DNA of 34,084 bases from Marinobacterium arenosum (GCF_019795155.1 NZ_JAILYN010000049.1:1-34084), one strand, 5' to 3'; counted from the first letter of the stretch, positions 1 to 9,285 are shown. Made by a program: numbers and translations. Notes: generated by a model from the sequence alone, not told the origin.

Positions 1-40
1 AAACGCGAGAGATGGCATCCACTGCCTGACTGAAATGCAT

Positions 41-78
41 AAAAAAATCCGGAACCCTTAACATGGATTCCGGATTTT
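41..78 (-). terminator. Rho-independent terminator after the tsx-like gene
   Basis: A perfect 9-bp stem (46-54 AATCCGGAA with 68-76 TTCCGGATT, 13-nt loop) is flanked by an A-run at 41-47 and a T-run at 75-78. It can act in both directions. On the minus strand it lies about 80 nt after the stop codon of the channel gene and probably ends the permease/deaminase/channel transcript. Confidence 0.75.
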
Positions 79-160
79 CTCTTGCCTGATCAGCAAGTTA
101 AAGAGCTTAACTGATCGGCATTAAGCGGATGCTGGCTTTACGGGAAGATATCGGTGGTGA

Positions 161-877
161 TCAGAAATGCCACTTCAGCAGCAGCGAGGGGTTGCGTTCA
201 TCGACCCCCTTGATGCCGAATTTGTTGTTCCAGTAGGCATACTCCAGGCCGACGTACAGTGGCGTCTTGCTGCCGATCAGCTTGCCGGCGTTCCATTTCA
301 GCTGCGAGGTGAAATTCATTTCGGAGGCATGGTCGGACTGGGCGGTGCTCCAATCGAGGAAGCCGTCGTAGAGAAACTCGGCCGAGCCGATGGAGAACGG
401 CGCGCCCCAGGTCAGGGTCAGCTGTTCATCGTCCTCGATGTTCTCGTTTTCCACCTTGTAGACGTTGGCGTTAAAGTACTGGAAGCCTGGCAGATCGAAG
501 CTGAATGCCAGACCGTACAGCCAGTTGTCGAACCCTTCGCCGCTCTCCCAGGTGGTGGTGATCAGCAGGTCCTTGACCGGACCGAAGGAGAGGTCCGTGT
601 TGCTGAGCGAGCCGAGGCTCAGACGCGGGGCGAACTCGAAGTAGGTTTCGGTATCGCCGTTGTCCGATTTCAACCGGTCCATGAAGAAGAAGGTGTCGCC
701 CCAGCTGTGACCACTGGCGTGTTCGAAGGTAAACACCTCCCGATCAGGGTCGCCGACCTCGTAATCGCTACCGTTCAGGTAGGTGAGGCTGATGTCGCTC
801 CAGATCATCTCGGCGGATACCGACGTGGACAGCGCGATTCCGGCCAGGGCGGGCAACATGGACTTTGTCAGTTTCAT
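161..877 (-). CDS. Tsx/OmpK-like nucleoside-specific outer membrane channel
   Basis: The 238-residue product begins with a clear signal peptide: a basic MKLTK start, a hydrophobic stretch and a likely cleavage after SVSA near residue 22. It ends in WHF, the aromatic C-terminus used by the BAM machinery, and its body alternates polar and hydrophobic residues as in a small beta-barrel. The pattern (WSD.SLTYLNG near the N-terminus, YFEFAPRLSLG, LKWHF at the end) resembles the Tsx/OmpK nucleoside channel family. The start has GAGGAAC 9 nt upstream. It is the third gene after a purine permease and a purine deaminase on the same strand, which suggests that it brings nucleosides or bases across the outer membrane. 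The substrate is inferred from family and context only. Confidence 0.75.
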   Translation of the reverse strand: MKLTKSMLPALAGIALSTSVSAEMIWSDISLTYLNGSDYEVGDPDREVFTFEHASGHSWGDTFFFMDRLKSDNGDTETYFEFAPRLSLGSLSNTDLSFGPVKDLLITTTWESGEGFDNWLYGLAFSFDLPGFQYFNANVYKVENENIEDDEQLTLTWGAPFSIGSAEFLYDGFLDWSTAQSDHASEMNFTSQLKWNAGKLIGSKTPLYVGLEYAYWNNKFGIKGVDERNPSLLLKWHF

Positions 878-1003
878 GGGTTTGGGTTCCTCAGGTTTGT
901 TTTTATTTTGGTTGAGTTTATTGAGTTACGGTTTGTCTGCTGCCGGCACCTGCCTGTGCAGCCGGGCGGGCCCGGCTGTCTTCATCGACTGCGGCAGCTG
1001 GAT

Positions 1004-2362
1004 TCAGGTTGTCTGGGCGAGCTGCGTCGCCAGCTCTTTCTGGCGAGCGATCAGCCGGTTCAGATCCAGCTCGACGACCTCACCGTCGATCACCCGCCAG
1101 CGTCCGGCCACCATCATGCGGTCCGCTTTTTCCGCGCCACAGAGCACCAGGGCGGCGAGCGGATCGCCGGCACCGGCATAGCGGATGCCATCCAGCTTGA
1201 ACAGCGCCAGGTCGGCTTGCTTGCCGACGGCGAGGGTGCCGATATCGTCCCGGCCCAGGCAGTGGGCCGAACCCTCGGTGGCCCAGTTCAGCACTTTCTG
1301 ATGGCTGATTGCGGCGGCGCCATAGCGCAGCCGCTGCAGCAGAAATGCCTGGCGGACCTCCTGGATCATGTTGGAGCCGTCGTTGGACGCCGAGCCGTCG
1401 ACACCGAGGCCCACCGGGCTGCCGGCCGCTTCCAGCTCCAGCGTCGGGCACTGGCCGGAGGCGAGCAGCATGTTGGAGGAGGGGCAGTGGCAGATGCCGG
1501 TACCGGCCTGGCCCAGCCGCTTGATCTCCTCATCGTTGAAATGGATGCCGTGCGCCAGCCAGGTGCTGTCGTTGAGCCAGCCGACCCGTTCCAGATAATC
1601 CAGCGGACGTACGCCGAACATCTGCAGGCAGAAGTCGGTCTCGTCATGGGTCTCCGCCAGATGGGTGTGCAGCCGCACTCCGTGTTGCCGGGCCAGTTCC
1701 GCCGAGGCGCGCATCAGCTCTTCGCTGACCGAGAACGGCGAGCAGGGCGCCAGGGCCACCCGGCGCATCGCGCCATCCTCGGCCTGGTGGTAGCGCCGGA
1801 TCAACCGCTCGCTGTCGGCCAGAATGGTGGCCTCATCCTGAACGGTGGACTGCGGCGGCAGGCCGCCATCGGCTTGCCCCAGGCTCATCGAACCACGGGT
1901 CAGGTGGACGCGCACGCCGAGTCGGTGCGCCTGTTCCATCTGGATGTCGATCGCCTCTTCCAGGCCGAGCGGGAACAGGTAGTGGTGATCGCTGGCGGTG
2001 GTGCAGCCGGAGAGCAGCAGCTCGGCCAGGGCGATCTGGGTCGACACGGCCACCATCTCCCGGGTCAGACCGGCCCAGACGGGATAGAGGCTTTGCAGCC
2101 AGGGGAACAGTTCCTTATTGAGCGCTTGCGGATAGGCACGGGTCAGGGTTTGGTAGAAGTGGTGATGGGCATTCACCAAGCCGGGCAACAATATATGGTC
2201 GCGCGCATCGAAGATTTCGGTGATGGGACGGGCGGGTTGCTCGCCGGCGGCGAGAATTTCAACGATCCGGTCATTTTCGATTACCACGCCGCCGGCGGCC
2301 TGTTTATCCAGGGTGGCCAGGGGCGATTTGATCCAGAGACGCTGAATATCTTTTGTGGGCAT
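1004..2362 (-). CDS. 8-oxoguanine deaminase (amidohydrolase superfamily)
   Basis: The 452-residue product is a TRZ/ATZ-type amidohydrolase, and full-length similarity as I recall it points to 8-oxoguanine deaminase, which turns 8-oxoguanine into urate and ammonia. Visible metal and catalytic residues are H66 and H68 (in NAHHHF), H234 and E237 (LHTHLAE), H271 (LAHGIH) and D322 (VDGSASND). The ATG has AAGGAG six bases upstream. It follows the xanthine/urate-type permease by 158 bp on the same strand, and its product would feed PuuD directly, bypassing xanthine dehydrogenase. A guanine or other aminopurine substrate cannot be excluded, but a separate guanine deaminase is present at 14730-16037. 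Confidence 0.85.
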   Translation of the reverse strand: MPTKDIQRLWIKSPLATLDKQAAGGVVIENDRIVEILAAGEQPARPITEIFDARDHILLPGLVNAHHHFYQTLTRAYPQALNKELFPWLQSLYPVWAGLTREMVAVSTQIALAELLLSGCTTASDHHYLFPLGLEEAIDIQMEQAHRLGVRVHLTRGSMSLGQADGGLPPQSTVQDEATILADSERLIRRYHQAEDGAMRRVALAPCSPFSVSEELMRASAELARQHGVRLHTHLAETHDETDFCLQMFGVRPLDYLERVGWLNDSTWLAHGIHFNDEEIKRLGQAGTGICHCPSSNMLLASGQCPTLELEAAGSPVGLGVDGSASNDGSNMIQEVRQAFLLQRLRYGAAAISHQKVLNWATEGSAHCLGRDDIGTLAVGKQADLALFKLDGIRYAGAGDPLAALVLCGAEKADRMMVAGRWRVIDGEVVELDLNRLIARQKELATQLAQTT

Positions 2363-2520
2363 GATGGCTCCTTCGCTAATCGTTAGTCTTTTGCCCGGAT
2401 GTAGATACCGATGACGAACAACCCGGAAAGGTCCGCCACCGGAGCTGTATTAACTGCGTCTGGTTCCGTGGGCAAAACGCACTCGGATTCCGTGCGCTTC
2501 GCAACGACAGAACGCTATGA

Positions 2521-3984
2521 TCAGTTGCTGGTTGCCGCTGAGGACTGGCCGTCCGCTTCGAGATGATCGCCGCTGACCGCTTCGGCAGCGGTTTCATCGC
2601 TGCGGTCCAACTGCTGCTGGGCGCTGCTTTCGTCAGGCAGAATCAGGTTCAAGGTGATCGCCGTGAGCGCACCGACGGTAATCGGCGAGCCGAAGATGTT
2701 TTTGATCGTATCCGGCAGGGCGCTGAGGACTTCAGGTACACCGGCGACTCCCAGGCCCAGGCCCAGGCCGATGGAGATGGCGACGATCAGCATGTTGCGC
2801 CGGTTCAGCTCCGCCTCGGCCAGAATTTTGATGCCGGCCACCGCCACCGTGCCGAACATGATCAGGGTGGCGCCGCCCAGCACCGGTTTCGGCATCTGCT
2901 GCAGCACGCCGCCGACGATCGGGAACAGGCCGAGGAATACCAGAATGCCGGCAATAAACAGCGCCACATGGCGGCTGGCCACGCCGGTCAGCTGAATCAC
3001 GCCGTTGTTCTGGCTGAACGTGGTCATCGGCAGGCTATTGAAGGTGGCGGCCAGCGCCGAATTGCAGCCATCGGCCAGTACGCCGGCCTTGATCCGGTTC
3101 AGGTAGACAGGGCCTTTCACCGGCTGACGGGAAACCATGCTGTTGGCGGTCAGGTCGCCGGTCGTTTCCAGCGGAGTAATCAGGAAGATGATGGCGATCG
3201 GGATAAAGGCCGCCAGATCGAAGCTGAAGCCATATTTGAACGGGACCGGTATGGAGATCAGGGTGACATCTCCGAGACCGCCGAAATCCACTTTGCCCAT
3301 CGCCCAGGCAGCGGCGAAACCGATAGACAGCCCGGCAATGACCGCGCTCAGGCGCAGAATCTGAAACTGGAAGCGGTTAAAGGCGATGATGGTGATCAGT
3401 ACCAGAAAACCCAGCGTCAGGTTTTCCGGCGATCCGAGATCTTCCGCACCGTATCCCCCGGCGAAGTCGGTCATGCCCACTTTGATCAGCGACAGACCGA
3501 TCAGCGTGATGATGGTGCCGGTGACAATCGGCGTGATGATGCGCTTCAGCTTGTCTATCACCCGGCTGAGGGCGATCTCCACGAAAGCGGCAAAGAAACA
3601 GACGCCGAAGATGGTGGCAAGAATCTCGTCGGGGCCGCCGCCCTTGGCCTTCACCATGAAGCCGGCTGCCAGGATGGCGCTGAGGAAGGCAAAGCTGGTG
3701 CCCTGCACGCAGAGTAGTCCCGAGCCGACCGGCCCGATGCGGCGCGCCTGAATAAAGGTGCCCACGCCGGATACGATCAGCGCCATGCTGACCAGATAGG
3801 GGATTTCACTGCCCAGCCCGAGCACACCGCCGACGATCAGGGTCGGGGTAATGATGCCGATAAAACTGGCCAGCACATGCTGGAGCGCGGCGAACAGCGA
3901 CGGGGTGATTGCCGGTCTGTCCTCCAGGCCATAGACCAGGTCAATCGGTTCTGTGGTGGAGTGGTCGTTCTGATTGGTCGTCAT
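2521..3984 (-). CDS. NCS2/NAT xanthine-urate type permease
   Basis: The product is a 487-residue membrane protein of the nucleobase-ascorbate transporter (NCS2) family, with about 12-14 hydrophobic segments. The hallmark NAT signature QNNGVIQLTG is present in the second half, in the form typical of the xanthine/urate clade rather than the uracil clade. It should import xanthine and/or urate with a cation across the inner membrane. I place the start at 3984 (MTTNQND), preceded by AAGGT at 9 nt. An upstream in-frame ATG at 4152 would add 56 non-conserved residues and would lie inside an operator palindrome. The C-terminal tail of about 40 residues is hydrophilic. It heads a probable operon with the 8-oxoguanine deaminase and the outer membrane channel. 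Confidence 0.9.
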   Translation of the reverse strand: MTTNQNDHSTTEPIDLVYGLEDRPAITPSLFAALQHVLASFIGIITPTLIVGGVLGLGSEIPYLVSMALIVSGVGTFIQARRIGPVGSGLLCVQGTSFAFLSAILAAGFMVKAKGGGPDEILATIFGVCFFAAFVEIALSRVIDKLKRIITPIVTGTIITLIGLSLIKVGMTDFAGGYGAEDLGSPENLTLGFLVLITIIAFNRFQFQILRLSAVIAGLSIGFAAAWAMGKVDFGGLGDVTLISIPVPFKYGFSFDLAAFIPIAIIFLITPLETTGDLTANSMVSRQPVKGPVYLNRIKAGVLADGCNSALAATFNSLPMTTFSQNNGVIQLTGVASRHVALFIAGILVFLGLFPIVGGVLQQMPKPVLGGATLIMFGTVAVAGIKILAEAELNRRNMLIVAISIGLGLGLGVAGVPEVLSALPDTIKNIFGSPITVGALTAITLNLILPDESSAQQQLDRSDETAAEAVSGDHLEADGQSSAATSN

Positions 3985-4140
3985 TGTGGTCGTACCTTTG
4001 CTTATTTTTATGAGGTTTCTAATGCCGGAGTTTGGTGGGACGGCATCCACGAACAGCACAATTGAGCGGCTGACCCTGAGGTCAACTTGGTTTAGGACTA
4101 TATAATCATGAAAAAATGTCGTCCACACAAAAGTTGTAAA

Positions 4141-4152
4141 ATGTGTACACAT
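4141..4152. promoter_or_regulatory. GntR-type operator palindrome ATGTGTACACAT
   Basis: A perfect 12-bp palindrome whose core TGTGTACA matches the TGTRTACA core found at ten other sites in the window. It lies 157 nt upstream of the permease start codon. The form agrees with the known GntR-family operator pattern (GT..AC inverted halves). Assignment to the GntR protein encoded at 13789 is inference. Confidence 0.6.
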
Positions 4153-4368
4153 GGTTGGTTTTTGTTAACCGGTCCTATGGAAAAGTGAACTTAAGGATGT
4201 CGGGCTGATTGGAGGAAAGGCCTTGTTGTCTGGGTAAAATGGTGCCAAAAGGCGCTAATGCGCTTGTATGTGACGGGTTGGCTATTTGAGTGGGCGAGCT
4301 GCGCCGGGGAATCAGATCCGTGGTTCTGACTTGGTAGTGCGGATTTGAATCGATATATTGTCTTTTAC

Positions 4369-4378
4369 TTGTACACAA
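4369..4378. promoter_or_regulatory. GntR-type operator TTGTACACAA
   Basis: This reads TTGTGTACAA on the minus strand, identical to the boxes at 9117 and 13363. It lies in the spacer between the puuD terminator and the permease start. Confidence 0.6.
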
Positions 4379-4460
4379 ATATCTTGATTGTTGTATTGGT
4401 CGGCTATGAATGTCGCTTGACTTGACCGCTGCCAGGCATGGCCTTTGGAAAGGTGGTGGC

Positions 4461-4491
4461 AAATCAAAAAAGACCGCGCCCGAAGGCGCGG
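4461..4491 (-). terminator. Rho-independent terminator of the puuE-uraD-alc-allA-puuD operon
   Basis: A perfect stem, 4474-4480 CCGCGCC with 4485-4491 GGCGCGG, closes a four-base loop (TTCG on the minus strand). It is followed on the minus strand by a T-rich run (4465-4471 is A-rich on the plus strand). It lies about 85 nt after the puuD stop codon. Confidence 0.85.
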
Positions 4492-4574
4492 AAACCGCAC
4501 ATCGACAGATTGCATTGGGGAGGGCTTTGGGACCCTGCGCACAGGTTCCCGGGGTCTCTGGCGTTTCTGCTGTC

Positions 4575-5780
4575 TTAACGTACCTCTGCGCCCTGTTGAA
4601 TCCACAGGCCCAGCAGGTCACGTTCCGCTTTGGTCATCTGGGTGATATTGCCCAGCGGCATCGCCTCGGAGGCCACACTTTGCGCCTGGATGCGGGCAGC
4701 CTGCTGCCGGATCTGCTCCGGGCTGTCGAACATCACGCCTGCCGGCGCACTGGTGAACATGCTGCTGGTCGGATTGGCCGAGTGGCAAACCGTGCAGCGT
4801 TCGGCAATAACCGTGGAGACAGTTTCAAACGTCACCGAGCTACTCACGCCTCCGTGTTGCGCAGTCGGTGCCTGGGGGGCGATCGTGGACTGCGGCGCGG
4901 AGACGAACGCCAGTGCAATCATACCGACCGCAGCGGCCGGCAGGGTCCAGGCGTACTTCTGAGTCTCGTGACGGGTGTTGAAGTAGTGGCGCACCAGTAC
5001 GCTCAGCACTGCAATACCGGCCAGAATCGCCCAGTTGTATTCACTGCCGTAGGTGCTCGGGAAGTGGTTGCTGATCATGATGAACAACACCGGCAGCGTG
5101 AAGTAGTTGTTGTGACGGGAGCGCAGCAGGGCCTTGGCGGGCAACACCGGGTCCGGCTCGCGGTTCTCTTCGATCGCTTTTACCAGCGCGCGCTGGCCCG
5201 GCATGATGATGCGGAACACGTTGCCGACCATGATGGTGCCGATGATGGCGCCGACATGGATGTAGGCGGCGCGGCCGCTGAAGACCTGGCTGAAGCCCCA
5301 GGCGGCGGCGATGATCAATACGAAGATCAGAGCACCCAGCAGGGCAGGCTGCTTGCCCAGTGCCGAATCGCACAGGAAATCGTAGATGAACCAGCCGGCG
5401 ATCAGCGCGGCGACACTGATGCCGATCGCGGTGGTGGCACCGATGCCGGAGCCCGGCGCGATCAGGTAGAGTTCAGCATTGAGGTAGTACACGATGGCCA
5501 GCAGGGTAACGCCGCTGATCCAGGTGAAATAGGCTTCCCATTTGAACCAGTGCAGGTTGTCCGGCATCTTCGGCGGTGCCAGCTTGTATTTTTCCAGGTG
5601 ATAGATACCACCACCGTGGATCGCCCAGAGGTCGCCGGACAGGCCTTCGCGGGGAGTGCGCCGGTCCAGGTTGTTCTCCAGCCAGACAAAATAGAAGGAT
5701 GCGCCGATCCAGGCGATACCGGTAATCATATGTACCCAGCGCACTGCCAGGTTGAGCCATTCGGTTACATGGGGATCCAT
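4575..5780 (-). CDS. puuD: Urate hydroxylase PuuD (membrane urate oxidase fused to cytochrome c)
   Basis: The 401-residue product has an N-terminal membrane domain of the PuuD type (about residues 1-295, with some 8 hydrophobic segments and the motif VRWVHMITGIAWIG near residues 13-26). A short linker leads to a C-terminal cytochrome c domain. The heme motif is C329-T-V-C332-H333, and M374 in EAMPLGN is the likely axial ligand. The family oxidises urate to 5-hydroxyisourate in the inner membrane and passes electrons to cytochrome oxidase, so no oxygen-derived peroxide is made. The ATG has GAGGAG 7 nt upstream. It is the last gene of the allantoin operon. No soluble uricase is visible in the window, so this is the only candidate for the step. 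Confidence 0.93.
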   Translation of the reverse strand: MDPHVTEWLNLAVRWVHMITGIAWIGASFYFVWLENNLDRRTPREGLSGDLWAIHGGGIYHLEKYKLAPPKMPDNLHWFKWEAYFTWISGVTLLAIVYYLNAELYLIAPGSGIGATTAIGISVAALIAGWFIYDFLCDSALGKQPALLGALIFVLIIAAAWGFSQVFSGRAAYIHVGAIIGTIMVGNVFRIIMPGQRALVKAIEENREPDPVLPAKALLRSRHNNYFTLPVLFIMISNHFPSTYGSEYNWAILAGIAVLSVLVRHYFNTRHETQKYAWTLPAAAVGMIALAFVSAPQSTIAPQAPTAQHGGVSSSVTFETVSTVIAERCTVCHSANPTSSMFTSAPAGVMFDSPEQIRQQAARIQAQSVASEAMPLGNITQMTKAERDLLGLWIQQGAEVR

Positions 5781-5848
5781 AACGAACTCCTCAAATAAAG
5801 GCCGACACCGTTACCTGAATGCCGGCACTGATCTTGTAATTGTTATTT

Positions 5849-6346
5849 TCAGGGCGCGAGAACGATGCTGCTCTCGTCGCCGAAGAAGTACTCATCGCAG
5901 TTGTGGCCTTCGCCGGCCCGGTCCACCACCAGGAAGTCATCCTCCGGTTGCAGCGCCAGAATCGGGTGGTGCCAGACGCCGCGGTGGTAGTTGACGCCCT
6001 GGCGACCGTTGCTGATAAAGGCACGCAACTCGCCGCTGTCGACCTCATCGCCTTTCGGCGCCACCACAATCAGAAACGGATTGCCGTTCAGTGGAATAAA
6101 GGCCTGGCTGCCCAGCGGGTGGCGTTCCACCATCTTGATGCTCAGCGGATAGTCCAGCATCTGTGCCCGGAATATGCTGATGATCGGGCGGCCACCTCCG
6201 TCAGCTACTTCCACCTCGGCCAACTGGTGGTAGCGCTGGGTCGAGCCGTTGTTGATCGGGAAATGGTCCCGGCCCTCGGTTTCGATCACATCGCCAAACG
6301 GGGCGAAGGCTTCAGCGGTCAGCGGTTCAATCGTCAGGGTTGTCAT
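5849..6346 (-). CDS. allA: Ureidoglycolate lyase
   Basis: The 165-residue product matches the AllA family over its length (usual length about 160-170). Recognisable segments are [11 protein letters not shown] near residue 12, [19 protein letters not shown], and [12 protein letters not shown] in the cupin-like barrel. It splits ureidoglycolate into glyoxylate and urea, the last step of this pathway. It starts 12 bp after the allantoicase stop codon, behind a G-rich ribosome site, so the two are probably translated from one message. Nothing looks damaged. Confidence 0.93.
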   Translation of the reverse strand: MTTLTIEPLTAEAFAPFGDVIETEGRDHFPINNGSTQRYHQLAEVEVADGGGRPIISIFRAQMLDYPLSIKMVERHPLGSQAFIPLNGNPFLIVVAPKGDEVDSGELRAFISNGRQGVNYHRGVWHHPILALQPEDDFLVVDRAGEGHNCDEYFFGDESSIVLAP

Positions 6347-6358
6347 CGCGGCCCCCTG

Positions 6359-7348
6359 TTACTTGCTGATCTTGCCGAACAGGCGCAAACGGCTGATGCC
6401 ACCATCCGGGAAGATGTTCAGACGTACGTGGGTGACCGGGCCCAGCTTGTTGATCTGCTCGGCAAATTCATGCTCCTGGTGCGCCTGCAGCTTCTGCGAG
6501 GGCAGCAGTTCGCTCCAGTAGAGGCTCTGGGTTTCGATCTGCTCGTCGGTGCCGCCTTTGACGAAGGCCGCCTGGATCGAGCAGCTGTCCGGGTAGTTGC
6601 CCTTGAAATGGTGGGTGTCGACCAGGATGCGGTCGATCTCGCCCGGATGGCCCAGCGCCAGGATCACCCAGTCATTGCCCGGCGTGCGGCGGCGGGCGGT
6701 TTCCCAGCCATCTCCCATGTTTACGCCGCGGCCCGGGTTGATGATGTTGCTCATCCGGCCGAAGTGTTCGTCGTTGCAGGCCAGTGCGCGACCGCCGTTC
6801 AGCGCGGCGGCCAGGTCGATGCTTTCGTCCGCACTCTGCAGCGACCAATCCCGGTGCGGAATACCGTAGACCCGCAGGCGTGCGACGCCGCCATCCGGGT
6901 AGATGTTCAGCCGCAGGTGGGTCCAGGGGCGGCCATCGTTAATGGCGTGCAGATGGTGGCTGTCGCCCTGCAGGCTGACGGCCGGCAGCAGTTCCTGCCA
7001 CTGGGTGTCCTCGTTCGGATCCCCTTCGGGGCAGAAGCAGGCGTCGATGGAGGCCGACGGCGGATAGTTGCCGGTGAAATAGCTGGTGTCGATATCGATC
7101 CCTTTAACGGTGCCCGGCACGCCCAGCCGGACGATCGCGTAGTCGTAGCCTTCGTGCCGTTTACGGCGGGATTCCCAGCCATCCATCCATTTGCCGTTAT
7201 CGTCGTATACGCCCTCTTTCCAGACCGGTGCGTCCGGCTGCAGCATGCGGTTTACCTCGGCAAACCAGTCGTCGGTGACGTAGATCGCCTTGCTGTCCAG
7301 TCTGGCATCGGCCAGGTTGACGTACTTTTCGAAGTTATTTGTTGTCAT
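6359..7348 (-). CDS. alc: Allantoicase
   Basis: The 329-residue product is an allantoicase, which hydrolyses allantoate to ureidoglycolate and urea. The protein shows the family's internal duplication: DGWESRRKR...[17 protein letters not shown] in the first half is echoed by DGWETARRR...[17 protein letters not shown] in the second half. Length is normal for the family. It lies between uraD and allA on the same strand, 47 bp after the uraD stop codon. Allantoicase, rather than the ammonia-releasing AllC route, means that urea is the nitrogen product; no urease genes are in the window. Confidence 0.95.
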   Translation of the reverse strand: MTTNNFEKYVNLADARLDSKAIYVTDDWFAEVNRMLQPDAPVWKEGVYDDNGKWMDGWESRRKRHEGYDYAIVRLGVPGTVKGIDIDTSYFTGNYPPSASIDACFCPEGDPNEDTQWQELLPAVSLQGDSHHLHAINDGRPWTHLRLNIYPDGGVARLRVYGIPHRDWSLQSADESIDLAAALNGGRALACNDEHFGRMSNIINPGRGVNMGDGWETARRRTPGNDWVILALGHPGEIDRILVDTHHFKGNYPDSCSIQAAFVKGGTDEQIETQSLYWSELLPSQKLQAHQEHEFAEQINKLGPVTHVRLNIFPDGGISRLRLFGKISK

Positions 7349-7395
7349 CGTGTTCTTTCCGGAATAAGCCTTGTTGGTCGCTTTAAAAAGTGCGC

Positions 7396-7917
7396 TTACA
7401 GGTCGCGCAGGCGGAACAGCGCGATCTTGTTGATCTCCTGCAAAGCCCGTTCGAACTCCTGTTCGTGGCTGTGATGGATACGCTCTTCAAACGCCGCCAG
7501 GATCTGGAACCGGTTGCTGCCTTTCACCGCCATGATGAACGGGAAACCGAATTTCTCTTTGTACGCCGTATTGAGTGAGGTAAAGCGCTGGAACTCCTCC
7601 TCGTTGCACTCATGAATGCCGGCACCGGCCTGTTCAGAGGTCGAGGCCTCGGTCAGCTCGCCGCGGATCGCTGCCTTGCCGGCCAGATCCGGGTGGGCAT
7701 TGATCAATGCCAGTTGCGCCTCTTTATCGCTGTTCAGCAGGATGCCGGACATCAACTGATGCAGATCGTCGATGCCGTTATGGCTGTCGTTCAGACCGCT
7801 GTCCCAGGCCTGCTCCGCCACCCAGGCGGAGTGCTCATAGATATCGCCGAATACCTCTGTAAAGGCCTCGCGCGACATCTCGCTGGGGGTGCAGCTCTGA
7901 AAACGGGGGCTACTCAT
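7396..7917 (-). CDS. uraD: OHCU decarboxylase
   Basis: The 173-residue product is 2-oxo-4-hydroxy-4-carboxy-5-ureidoimidazoline decarboxylase, which makes S-allantoin. Family marks are [12 protein letters not shown], with the catalytic histidine, the following ELTEAST..EQAGAG segment, and FPFIMAVKG near the C-terminal third. I choose the ATG at 7917, whose A is also the last base of the puuE stop codon (TGATG), so translation is probably coupled. A TTG just upstream at 7920 would add one residue. Confidence 0.93.
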   Translation of the reverse strand: MSSPRFQSCTPSEMSREAFTEVFGDIYEHSAWVAEQAWDSGLNDSHNGIDDLHQLMSGILLNSDKEAQLALINAHPDLAGKAAIRGELTEASTSEQAGAGIHECNEEEFQRFTSLNTAYKEKFGFPFIMAVKGSNRFQILAAFEERIHHSHEQEFERALQEINKIALFRLRDL

Positions 7918-8837
7918 CAAACGCTCTCCTTTTTAAACGGGTGGTGCTCGTGCCAGTGACGGGCAATATCAATTCGGCGGCTGAACCAGACCCCGTGGTG
8001 ACCCTGGGCATAGCGGATAAACCGCTCCAACGCGGCGATGCGGCCTGGACGGCCCGCCAGTCGGCAGTGCAGACCGATCGACATCATCTTCGGCGCCTCG
8101 GCGCCTTCCTCGTACAGGGTGTCGAAGCTGTCCTTCAGGTACTGATAGAACTGCTCGCCGCTGTTAAAGCCCTGAACCGTGGCGAAACGCATGTCGTTTA
8201 CGTCCAGGGTGTAGGGAATCACCAGGTGAGGCTTGTCTTCGCCTTCCACCCAGTAGGGCAGGTCGTCGTCATAGGCGTCGGAGTCGTATAGAAAGCCGCC
8301 TTCCTGCATCACCAGTTTGCGAGTGTTCGGGCTGTTGCGACCGGTGTACCAGCCCAGCGGGCGTTGGCCGGTTACCTTACGGATGATCTCGATCGCCCGC
8401 TGCAGGTGGTCGCGCTCTTCGGACTCGTCCATATATTGGTAGTCGATCCAGCGGTAGGCGTGGCTGCAGATCTCATGGCCGGCCTTGACCATGGCGCGGG
8501 CGACTTCAGGATGGCGCTCGATCGCCATCGCCACCGCAAACACGGTCAGCGGGATGTCGTACTTGTTGAACAGCTTGAGCAGGCGCCAGACGCCGGCGCG
8601 GCTGCCGTATTCATAGATCGACTCCATGCTCATATGGCGCACGCCCGCCAGCGGTTGGGCCGAGGGCATCTCGGACAGGAAGGCTTCCGATTCCGGGTCG
8701 CCGTGCAGCACGCAGCGTTCGCCGCCCTCTTCGTAATTCAGCACAAACGAGACCGCAATCCGTGCGTTGCCAGGCCATTCGGGATGGGGAGGGTTTGCAC
8801 CGTAGCCGATCAGGTCGCGTGGATAAGTGTCACTCAC
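7917..8837 (-). CDS. puuE: Allantoinase PuuE (polysaccharide deacetylase-like)
   Basis: The 306-residue product belongs to the NodB-fold allantoinase family (PuuE), which opens allantoin to allantoate and is unrelated to the amidohydrolase allantoinase AllB. Recognisable segments are DLIGYGANPPHPEWPG at residues 8-23, VLNYEEGGE, GHEICSHAYRWIDYQ with the NodB-type histidine, and SIGLHCRLAGRPGR. The start codon is GTG, with AAGGAG six bases before it. It is the first gene of the five-gene operon ending with puuD, and two operator palindromes lie about 90-110 nt upstream. Confidence 0.95.
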   Translation of the reverse strand: MSDTYPRDLIGYGANPPHPEWPGNARIAVSFVLNYEEGGERCVLHGDPESEAFLSEMPSAQPLAGVRHMSMESIYEYGSRAGVWRLLKLFNKYDIPLTVFAVAMAIERHPEVARAMVKAGHEICSHAYRWIDYQYMDESEERDHLQRAIEIIRKVTGQRPLGWYTGRNSPNTRKLVMQEGGFLYDSDAYDDDLPYWVEGEDKPHLVIPYTLDVNDMRFATVQGFNSGEQFYQYLKDSFDTLYEEGAEAPKMMSIGLHCRLAGRPGRIAALERFIRYAQGHHGVWFSRRIDIARHWHEHHPFKKESV

Positions 8838-8923
8838 AGTCGACTCCTTGCGAAACGGGTTGATAGTTATTGAGAACCATACGTTTCATGTTTGTATCCG
8901 CATAATTCTATTGTAGTCAATCT

Positions 8924-8946
8924 TTGTATACTTGGATTGTATACAT
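8924..8946. promoter_or_regulatory. Tandem GntR-type operators upstream of puuE
   Basis: TTGTATACTT (8924-8933) and TTGTATACAT (8937-8946) lie head to tail with a 13-bp step. The same 13-bp step is seen upstream of the enolase gene. The pair is 87-109 nt upstream of the puuE GTG and overlaps the region where a promoter would be expected. Confidence 0.65.
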
Positions 8947-9115
8947 GATATCTTTGGCTTGTAAAGAACTCTAGTTGCTGTTCTTTGTGGCCAAACCTCG
9001 GCCGGACTGTGCCGTCGATCTCTTCTATAGCCCTGCCGAGCCCCTGCCGTCAGTGTTCTCGAGGCGACTGGATTGACGAGGGTTTTAAGGATGATTTGGA
9101 CTTCTCGTGCATTGC

Positions 9116-9127
9116 ATTGTGTACAAT
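9116..9127. promoter_or_regulatory. GntR-type operator ATTGTGTACAAT upstream of uraH
   Basis: A 12-bp near-perfect palindrome, identical in its core TTGTGTACAA to the boxes at 13363-13372 and, on the other strand, 4369-4378. It lies about 160 nt upstream of uraH, in an AT-rich stretch fit for a promoter. Confidence 0.65.
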
Positions 9128-9285
9128 AAATTGCTAGAAATGTTCTTGTCTATGTTTTCTGTGGGCGTGGTGATGCGACTTGCGCCACTATTGAATGAAG
9201 CAATCGATGCGAGGAGGTAGGGGCCTTAGAGGATGTTGAGGGCAGTAATTTCTCGACAGCCTCGTCAGGGTGCCCGTAATAACAA

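Larger units (their letters stand above)
3985..4574. promoter_or_regulatory. 590-bp regulatory spacer upstream of the NCS2 permease
   Basis: I see no gene here. The spacer is AT-richer than its neighbours. It carries two operator-like palindromes, ATGTGTACACAT at 4141-4152 and TTGTACACAA at 4369-4378 (TTGTGTACAA on the minus strand), plus the terminator of the upstream puuD operon at 4461-4491. The only gene starting from the spacer is the permease at 3984, so the palindromes probably control that transcript. The far box lies 385 nt from the start codon and suggests a long leader or looping between the sites. Confidence 0.6.
8838..9285. promoter_or_regulatory. 448-bp divergent promoter region between puuE and uraH
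   Basis: No clear gene is present. The spacer separates the minus-strand puuE operon from the plus-strand uraH-permease pair. It carries a tandem operator at 8924-8946 on the puuE side and a single palindrome at 9117-9126 on the uraH side. The uraH side also has two tiny ORFs (9152-9220 and 9233-9298), whose reality is uncertain. Confidence 0.6.

Noticed and set aside
167-2386. Very long open frames on the strand opposite the channel/deaminase and xdhB genes (167-2386 and 16788-19643)
   Set aside because: They are antisense shadows caused by GC-rich codon use; the opposing frames encode complete known enzymes and the shadows show no domain.
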